From assembly GCF_003858635.1 (NCBI RefSeq), contig NZ_RQJO01000008.1, positions 1,364,001 to 1,428,000 of the forward strand: DNA of 64,000 nucleotides, read 5' to 3'. Positions 59,535 through 64,000 of the stretch are shown piece by piece. This DNA is from Larkinella rosea (GTDB lineage: Bacteria > Bacteroidota > Bacteroidia > Cytophagales > Spirosomataceae). The notes under the pieces were generated by a model, which was given only the letters and a program-made list of their open reading frames with translations, had not been told where the DNA came from and did not search any database. The position numbers and the translations under genes were made by a program. Each line of letters begins with the position of its first letter. Within the stretch, counting starts at the first letter, position 1.

Positions 59535-60788
59535 ATGAACCTGGCCGAAAAATGCGGCTTTCTGCTTACTATTGCGTTCTCATCAGGTGGCAACGAAGTG
59601 AAAGCAACTCTTCTCAAACTTTTCCAGGAATTTTTCAGATCAAGCTCCGTCGGCGGGATCATACTCTTTTTGTGCGTCATCCTTTCGCTGCTGATCGCCA
59701 ATTCGTCAGAGGGGACGGCCTTCGAAGAACTGCTGGCTGTGCCGCTCGGGTTTACCGTGTCGGGCATCGATTTAAACTATCCGGTTCTGATCTGGATCAA
59801 CGACGGGCTGATGGCGGTTTTCTTTCTGCTGGTCGGGCTGGAAATCAAGCGGGAACTGATCGAGGGCGAACTGGCGTCCGTCAAAAAAGCCGCTTTGCCC
59901 ATTCTGGCGGCTTTGGGGGGCGTTCTGGCTCCGGCCCTGATTTATTTTCTGTTTAACAAAAACACCGAAACCGCTGGTGGCTGGGGCATTCCGATGGCGA
60001 CCGACATTGCCTTTGCACTCGCCGTGATCACGCTGCTCGGAAACCGGGTTCCGGCTTCGCTGAAGATTTTTCTGGCGGCCCTGGCCATTGTCGACGATCT
60101 GGCGGCTATTGTGGTGATCGCCGTTTTTTATTCGACCGAACTGCACGCTACCTATCTGGCCTACGCGGGTGTTACCTTTCTCGGGCTCCTGATTATCAAC
60201 CGAATGGGTGTAAAGAACCTGGCGGTTTACCTGATTCCGGGTCTGTTGATGTGGTATTTCATCCACCATTCGGGCATCCATGCCACCATCGCCGGTGTGC
60301 TCACCGCCCTGACCATTCCGACGACGCCCGACGAAACGGAGTCATCGCTGGAAAAGCTGGAACATTTGCTGATCAAGCCGGTTAATTTTGTCATCATGCC
60401 GGTTTTTGCGCTGGCCAACACCAACATTCGGTTTGAATCGGGTATGGTTGATGGATTATCAACTCCCCTTGGACTAGGCATTTTGATTGGGCTGGTGATC
60501 GGAAAACCGCTCGGCATTTCGCTCTTTTCCTGGTTGTCGGTCAAAGCCGGTTGGTGCGTGTTGCCGGAAGGCGCCCGCTGGCCCCATATGATCGGTTTAG
60601 GAATTCTGGGCGGAATTGGTTTCACCATGTCGATTTTCATCGCGCTTTTGTCGTTCCCTGACCTACCGGCTATCTCCTCAAAAGCAAAATTTGCCATTCT
60701 GACCAGCTCGGTTTTGGCCGGATTGCTGGGCTATGCGGTTTTGAAAACCGTTAGCCGAAAACCGGGTTTTGCAGACGAGGAAAGCTAA
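59535..60788 (+). CDS. nhaA: Na+/H+ antiporter NhaA
   Basis: 417 residues, about 12 membrane helices. The ion-binding pair lies in AALAIVDDLAAIVVIAVFY (adjacent Asp residues). ATDIAFALAVITLLGNRVP, GLEIKRELIEGELAS and GLGILGGIGFTMSIFIALLSF are family signatures. The enzyme expels Na+ in exchange for protons and supports pH and salt homeostasis. ATG 59535 is the longest sensible start; GTG 59598 (VKATLLKLF) would give the more usual N-terminus. It precedes arsR by 89 nt; no functional tie with arsenic is known. Confidence 0.94.
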   Translation: MNLAEKCGFLLTIAFSSGGNEVKATLLKLFQEFFRSSSVGGIILFLCVILSLLIANSSEGTAFEELLAVPLGFTVSGIDLNYPVLIWINDGLMAVFFLLVGLEIKRELIEGELASVKKAALPILAALGGVLAPALIYFLFNKNTETAGGWGIPMATDIAFALAVITLLGNRVPASLKIFLAALAIVDDLAAIVVIAVFYSTELHATYLAYAGVTFLGLLIINRMGVKNLAVYLIPGLLMWYFIHHSGIHATIAGVLTALTIPTTPDETESSLEKLEHLLIKPVNFVIMPVFALANTNIRFESGMVDGLSTPLGLGILIGLVIGKPLGISLFSWLSVKAGWCVLPEGARWPHMIGLGILGGIGFTMSIFIALLSFPDLPAISSKAKFAILTSSVLAGLLGYAVLKTVSRKPGFADEES

Positions 60789-60834
60789 TCGCTCACCGGA
60801 TCGGGCCAGTTCGGAAAATTTTTACAAATTATTC

Positions 60835-60850
60835 ATCGTAATATTGCGAT
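60835..60850. promoter_or_regulatory. ArsR operator
   Basis: ATCGTAATATTGCGAT is a near-perfect palindrome (ATCG-Y-AATATT-R-CGAT) covering the -33 element of the arsR promoter. The first 12 bases recur before arsM at 61235. Confidence 0.7.
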
Positions 60851-60873
60851 TAATCTGAAAGCCATTACCTTTG
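60844..60873 (+). promoter_or_regulatory. arsR promoter
   Basis: TTG at 60844-60846, 19 nt, TACCTTTG at 60866-60873: consensus spacing. The -7 element ends only four bases before the ATG at 60878, which predicts a leaderless or nearly leaderless mRNA. Confidence 0.7.
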
Positions 60874-60877
60874 TAGC

Positions 60878-61204
60878 ATGGGAGTTACTAAAACCGAAAT
60901 ATTTTCGGATCAGCAAAACCGCCTGGCCGATCTGGCCAAGGCTTTCGCACATCCCGCGCGGGTCGCAATTCTGCAGGTATTGATCGCAAAAAAAGCCTGC
61001 GTTTGTGGTGATCTGGTGGACGAATTGCCGTTGGCCCAACCGACGGTTTCGCAGCATTTGAAAGAACTGAAACGCATTGGCATCATCAAAGGCGAGATCG
61101 ATCCGCCCCGGGTGTGCTACTGCATCAACGAAACCGTTTGGGAAGAAGCCCGGCAAACCTTTGGAACCCTGCTGGATTCGTTTGTAACCGCAAGCTGCTG
61201 TTAA
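60878..61204 (+). CDS. arsR: ArsR-family arsenic-responsive repressor
   Basis: 108 residues. Winged helix with [17 protein letters not shown], recognition helix [17 protein letters not shown], and wing [13 protein letters not shown]. Cys41 and Cys43 (ACVCGD) precede the recognition helix and more Cys lie at RVCYC and at the C-terminal SCC, possible As(III) ligands; the positions differ from the ELCVCDL helix of plasmid R773 ArsR only slightly. It should repress itself and the arsM-acr3 genes through the palindromes at 60835 and 61235 and release them on binding arsenite. Confidence 0.92.
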   Translation: MGVTKTEIFSDQQNRLADLAKAFAHPARVAILQVLIAKKACVCGDLVDELPLAQPTVSQHLKELKRIGIIKGEIDPPRVCYCINETVWEEARQTFGTLLDSFVTASCC

Positions 61205-61234
61205 AACCGCTGCGGCTTTTTTTTACCTTTATTC

Positions 61235-61250
61235 ATCGTAATATTACATT
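61235..61250. promoter_or_regulatory. Second ArsR-like site before arsM
   Basis: ATCGTAATATTACATT: the left 11 bases equal the operator at 60835 and the flank TTATTCA is shared. TACCTTTA at 61224-61231 just before it is a weak -7. It suggests separate ArsR control of arsM. Confidence 0.6.
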
Positions 61251-61267
61251 AAACAAATAAGAAAATC

Positions 61268-62179
61268 ATGGAAAATGCTGAACAATTAAAAGAAATTGTG
61301 CGCCAGACCTACGGCGCTATTGCGGACAGCAGCCCGTCCGATGCGGCAGGCTGTGGTTGTGGACCCACGTCGTGCTGTGGTCCGTCAAACGAAGTGCCGA
61401 TCAATATGGCCGTTGGCTACGACGGACTGAACGGTTATGTCGCCGAAGCGGATTTGGGATTAGGTTGTGGTTTACCGACGCAATTTGCACAGATTAAATC
61501 CGGTGATGTGGTTGTCGATCTGGGTTCGGGAGCCGGAAATGACTGCTTTGTTGCCCGCGCCGAAACCGGTGAAACAGGCCGGGTGATTGGGCTGGACATG
61601 ACGCCCGCGATGATCGACCGCGCCCGTCGGAATGCCAAAACGCTGGGTTACACCAATGTTGAATTCGTTTATGGCGACATTGAGGAAATGCCGTTGCCCG
61701 ACAATCTGGCCGATGTAGTGGTGAGTAACTGCGTGATGAATCTGGTGCCGGACAAACAGAAAGCAGTTGTTGAGACGTTCCGGATCCTGAAACCCGGCGG
61801 TCATTTCAGTATTTCGGACATTGTGCTGAAAGGCGAATTGCCCGCCGGTGTACTGAAAGATGCTGAACTATACGCGGGCTGTGTGGCGGGGGCTATTCAG
61901 AAAGATACTTATCTCCAGATCGTGGAAGAAGCCGGATTTACAAACATCATTCTGCAAAAAGAACGTGAAATCGTTCTGCCGGATTCGTTGCTGAAAAACT
62001 ACCTGACAGCCGAAGAAATGGCCGAATACCGCCAGCAGGACAAAGGCCATCCAGCCCGGGGCATTTACAGCGTCACCGTTTTTGCCGAAAAGCCGACTAC
62101 AGCCCATCTGCCGGTTTCCAAATCAACCCAATCAGAGACAAAAGCCGCTTCCTGCTGCGGCCCCGAATGCTGTAGTTAG
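61268..62179 (+). CDS. arsM: Arsenite S-adenosylmethionine methyltransferase
   Basis: 303 residues. SAM-binding VVVDLGSGAGNDCFVA (81-96) and IGLDMTPAMIDRAR. The three conserved As(III)-binding cysteines are at Cys67 (GLGCGLP), Cys155 (SNCVMNLV) and Cys205 (YAGCVAG). Extra Cys clusters lie at the N-terminus (CGCGPTSCCG, 29-38) and the C-terminal end (CCGPECC, 296-302), common in bacterial ArsM and possibly gathering arsenite. It makes methylated and finally volatile arsenicals. It has its own operator-like site and is 64 nt after arsR. Confidence 0.94.
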   Translation: MENAEQLKEIVRQTYGAIADSSPSDAAGCGCGPTSCCGPSNEVPINMAVGYDGLNGYVAEADLGLGCGLPTQFAQIKSGDVVVDLGSGAGNDCFVARAETGETGRVIGLDMTPAMIDRARRNAKTLGYTNVEFVYGDIEEMPLPDNLADVVVSNCVMNLVPDKQKAVVETFRILKPGGHFSISDIVLKGELPAGVLKDAELYAGCVAGAIQKDTYLQIVEEAGFTNIILQKEREIVLPDSLLKNYLTAEEMAEYRQQDKGHPARGIYSVTVFAEKPTTAHLPVSKSTQSETKAASCCGPECCS

Positions 62180-62198
62180 TTTTTAAAAACTGAAAATC

Positions 62199-62648
62199 AT
62201 GGTTTTACGAATCGAAATTGCTCGTCCCGAAGACAAGGAAGCCGTCGTTACGTTGCTACAAAAAGGGCAATTGCTGACCGACGATTTGCCGTCCGATCTT
62301 TCCGGATTTGTACTAACGAAAGAAAAGGACGTTTGTGTCGGTGTCGCCGGTCTGGAACGCTGTGGCTCGGTAGCTTTGCTTCGCTCGGTGGCCGTTGACC
62401 CGCACTATCGGGGCAAAAAGATAGCCGAACAACTGGTTGGCCGGTTGCTGGAAATCGCGAAGGCCGACGGTCTGACCGAATTGTATTTAATCACCACAAC
62501 GGCTGATCATTATTTTGAGCGGCACGGTTTTAAACCAGTTGATCGGCAGGGCGTTCCTGATGCAATCCGGCAAACACAGCAGTTCAATACCCTTTGTCCG
62601 TCTTCAGCCATTGTGATGAAGCGAACCGTAAACGACAATGCCGCATGA
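62199..62648 (+). CDS. arsN2: ArsN2-type GNAT acetyltransferase
   Basis: 149 residues. GNAT fold with [20 protein letters not shown] as the acetyl-CoA site and [20 protein letters not shown], a stretch characteristic of the ArsN2 family found in ars operons. The role is not settled; the related ArsN1 acetylates arsinothricin and phosphinothricin. It lies 19 nt after arsM and overlaps the acr3 start by four bases, so it is translated with the efflux pump. Confidence 0.88.
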   Translation: MVLRIEIARPEDKEAVVTLLQKGQLLTDDLPSDLSGFVLTKEKDVCVGVAGLERCGSVALLRSVAVDPHYRGKKIAEQLVGRLLEIAKADGLTELYLITTTADHYFERHGFKPVDRQGVPDAIRQTQQFNTLCPSSAIVMKRTVNDNAA

Positions 62649-63706
62649 ACACGCCCCGACTTTCGTTTCTCGACCGGTTTTTAACGTTGTGGATTTTTCT
62701 GGCCATGCTCACCGGCGTGGGTATCGGCTACTTTTTTCCGCAGTCGGAAGGTTTCATCAATCGCTTTAATTCCGGTTCGACGAACGTACCGCTGGCTATT
62801 GGCCTGATTCTGATGATGTATCCGCCTTTGGCGAAAGTGCGTTACGAAGAATTGCCAAAGGTGTTCAGTAACTCCAAAATTCTGGGTCTGTCCCTATTCC
62901 AGAATTGGATTGTCGGCCCGCTGCTGATGTTCATTCTGGCGGTGATTTTTTTGCCCGACAAACCCGAATACATGACCGGTTTGATTCTGATCGGGATTGC
63001 CCGCTGTATTGCGATGGTCATTGTCTGGAACGATCTGGCAGGGGGAGACCGGCAGTATGCGGCCGGTCTGGTGGCTTTCAACAGTATTTTTCAGGTCTTG
63101 TTTTACTCGGTCTACGCTTATGTTTTCATCACCGTTTTGCCTCCCCTTTTCGGTCTGAAAGGCTTTGAGGTCAATATCACGATTGGCGATGTAGCGCAAA
63201 GTGTGTCCATTTACCTGGGCATTCCGTTCCTGACCGGTTTGCTGTCGCGGCTGATTCTGTCGCGGGTTTTTAGTCGACAGTGGTACGAAGAAACGTTTTT
63301 GCCGATCATCAGCCCGGTTACGTTGATCGCTTTGTTATTTACGATTCTGGTGATGTTCAGTCTGAAAGGGCAATTGATCGTGTCCATTCCGCTGGACGTA
63401 CTCCGGATTGCCGTCCCGCTGACGATCTATTTTGCCATCATGTTTTTCTCTGCCTTCTATTTGTCTAAACGGGCCGGAGCGGATTATGCCAAATCCATTT
63501 CGCTGGCTTTCACGGCCGCCGGCAACAACTTTGAGTTGGGCATCGCCGTGGCCATTGCTGTATTCGGCATCGACTCCGGAGCTGCCTTTGCCACCGTCAT
63601 CGGGCCATTGATCGAAGTGCCGGTTTTGATCCTGATGGTCAATTTTGCGCGTAAAAAAAAGAAATTTGAATTATCCTCGCAAAAACCATTGCCAAAAACT
63701 GTATGA
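62645..63706 (+). CDS. acr3: ACR3-family arsenite efflux transporter
   Basis: 353 residues from ATG 62645, in the usual 340-390 range, with ten membrane helices. The conserved Cys121 of ACR3 lies in [20 protein letters not shown] and the conserved Glu in [18 protein letters not shown]. It expels arsenite with the proton gradient. The start overlaps the arsN2 stop and its stop overlaps the next start (ATGA both times). Internal longer frames start in arsN2 and are not used. Confidence 0.95.
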   Translation: MNTPRLSFLDRFLTLWIFLAMLTGVGIGYFFPQSEGFINRFNSGSTNVPLAIGLILMMYPPLAKVRYEELPKVFSNSKILGLSLFQNWIVGPLLMFILAVIFLPDKPEYMTGLILIGIARCIAMVIVWNDLAGGDRQYAAGLVAFNSIFQVLFYSVYAYVFITVLPPLFGLKGFEVNITIGDVAQSVSIYLGIPFLTGLLSRLILSRVFSRQWYEETFLPIISPVTLIALLFTILVMFSLKGQLIVSIPLDVLRIAVPLTIYFAIMFFSAFYLSKRAGADYAKSISLAFTAAGNNFELGIAVAIAVFGIDSGAAFATVIGPLIEVPVLILMVNFARKKKKFELSSQKPLPKTV

Positions 63707-64000
63707 AAATTGCCCTGTTTTCCGACATCCACGCCAATTTGCCCGCCCTGGAAGCGGTTTTAGCGGATATCGACCGTCAAAAACCGGACGCGGTGTATTG
63801 CCTGGGCGATTTAGTGGGTTACAATAGCTGGCCTAACGAAGTGATCGCTGAAATCCGCCGTCGGAATATTCCAACGATTGCCGGTAACTATGACTACGGC
63901 ATTGGCCGCTCATCGGACGATTGCGGATGTGCCTACCAAACCGACGACGAAAAAGCCAACGGCAAGGTTTCCATTGCCTACACCAACAAGACTGTAGGCG
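63703..64000 (+). CDS. Metallophosphoesterase (YfcE/MJ0936-like), 5' part, cut by window end
   Basis: 99 residues visible. The metal-binding motifs of calcineurin-like phosphoesterases run in order: [11 protein letters not shown] (DxH), [12 protein letters not shown] (GDxxxx), and AGNYDYGIG, where the usual GNHD His is Tyr. Family members cleave phosphodiesters or phosphomonoesters with Mn2+ or similar. It is translationally coupled to acr3 (ATGA), and such genes are seen in ars operons of other bacteria, so a role in the arsenic response is likely but undefined. Confidence 0.88.
   Translation, partial: MKIALFSDIHANLPALEAVLADIDRQKPDAVYCLGDLVGYNSWPNEVIAEIRRRNIPTIAGNYDYGIGRSSDDCGCAYQTDDEKANGKVSIAYTNKTVG

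Overview
The window reads as chromosome of a Bacteroidota bacterium, most likely Cytophagales of the Spirosoma/Larkinella type. The evidence is two SusC/SusD pairs, a FecI-type sigma factor with a FecR-type anti-sigma, a hybrid two-component regulator with a beta-propeller sensor, DUF1080 and GH88 enzymes, and promoters of the Bacteroidota form TTG-N19-TAnnTTTG (clear at 7973, 18966 and 60844). Genus is inference. Both window ends cut genes: a cytochrome c at the left and a metallophosphoesterase at the right.

Left part (1-19 kb): kduD; a tight reverse operon of a GNAT acetyltransferase, a protein resembling a class II aminoacyl-tRNA synthetase core, and an AraC regulator; a DUF1080 hydrolase with a sugar-isomerase-like TIM barrel; a DUF1016 nuclease; a MetR-like LysR regulator next to an APC permease; a very large DUF4011-type SF1 helicase; an orphan sigma-region-2-like small protein; a TerC membrane protein; and a type III polyketide synthase divergent from a UbiA prenyltransferase. 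tRNA-Gly(GCC) and tRNA-Leu(UAA) follow.

Middle (19.3-28.7 kb): an accessory-looking stretch with a parallel beta-helix protein, an atypical short-chain dehydrogenase, an outer-membrane barrel, an AraC regulator divergent from rclA (reactive chlorine resistance flavoenzyme), a diheme cytochrome c and small hypotheticals.

28.9-47.3 kb is one catabolic locus: FecI sigma, FecR anti-sigma, STN-containing SusC, SusD, LigI-like amidohydrolase, HpcH/HpaI aldolase, GntP permease, GarR-like reductase, UxuA-like mannonate dehydratase, glucarate-dehydratase-like enolase-superfamily protein, then the hybrid two-component regulator. Together these suit uptake and breakdown of hexuronates and aldarates: dehydration, aldol cleavage to pyruvate plus tartronate semialdehyde, and reduction to glycerate. 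49.2-58.6 kb adds a polyuronide locus: esterase, GH88 unsaturated uronyl hydrolase, alginate-lyase-family enzyme, and a divergent SusC/SusD pair behind three helically phased direct repeats. Its products could feed the first locus and kduD. The right end holds nhaA and an arsenic operon (arsR, arsM, arsN2, acr3, metallophosphoesterase).

The most unusual property lies between genes. Many intergenic gaps, including those inside operons, hold long inverted repeats with 15-33 bp arms. Several sequence families share one architecture, and copies run into the 3' ends of a sigma-factor gene and a polyketide synthase gene. A related purine/pyrimidine-tract palindrome sits in frame inside the helicase gene.
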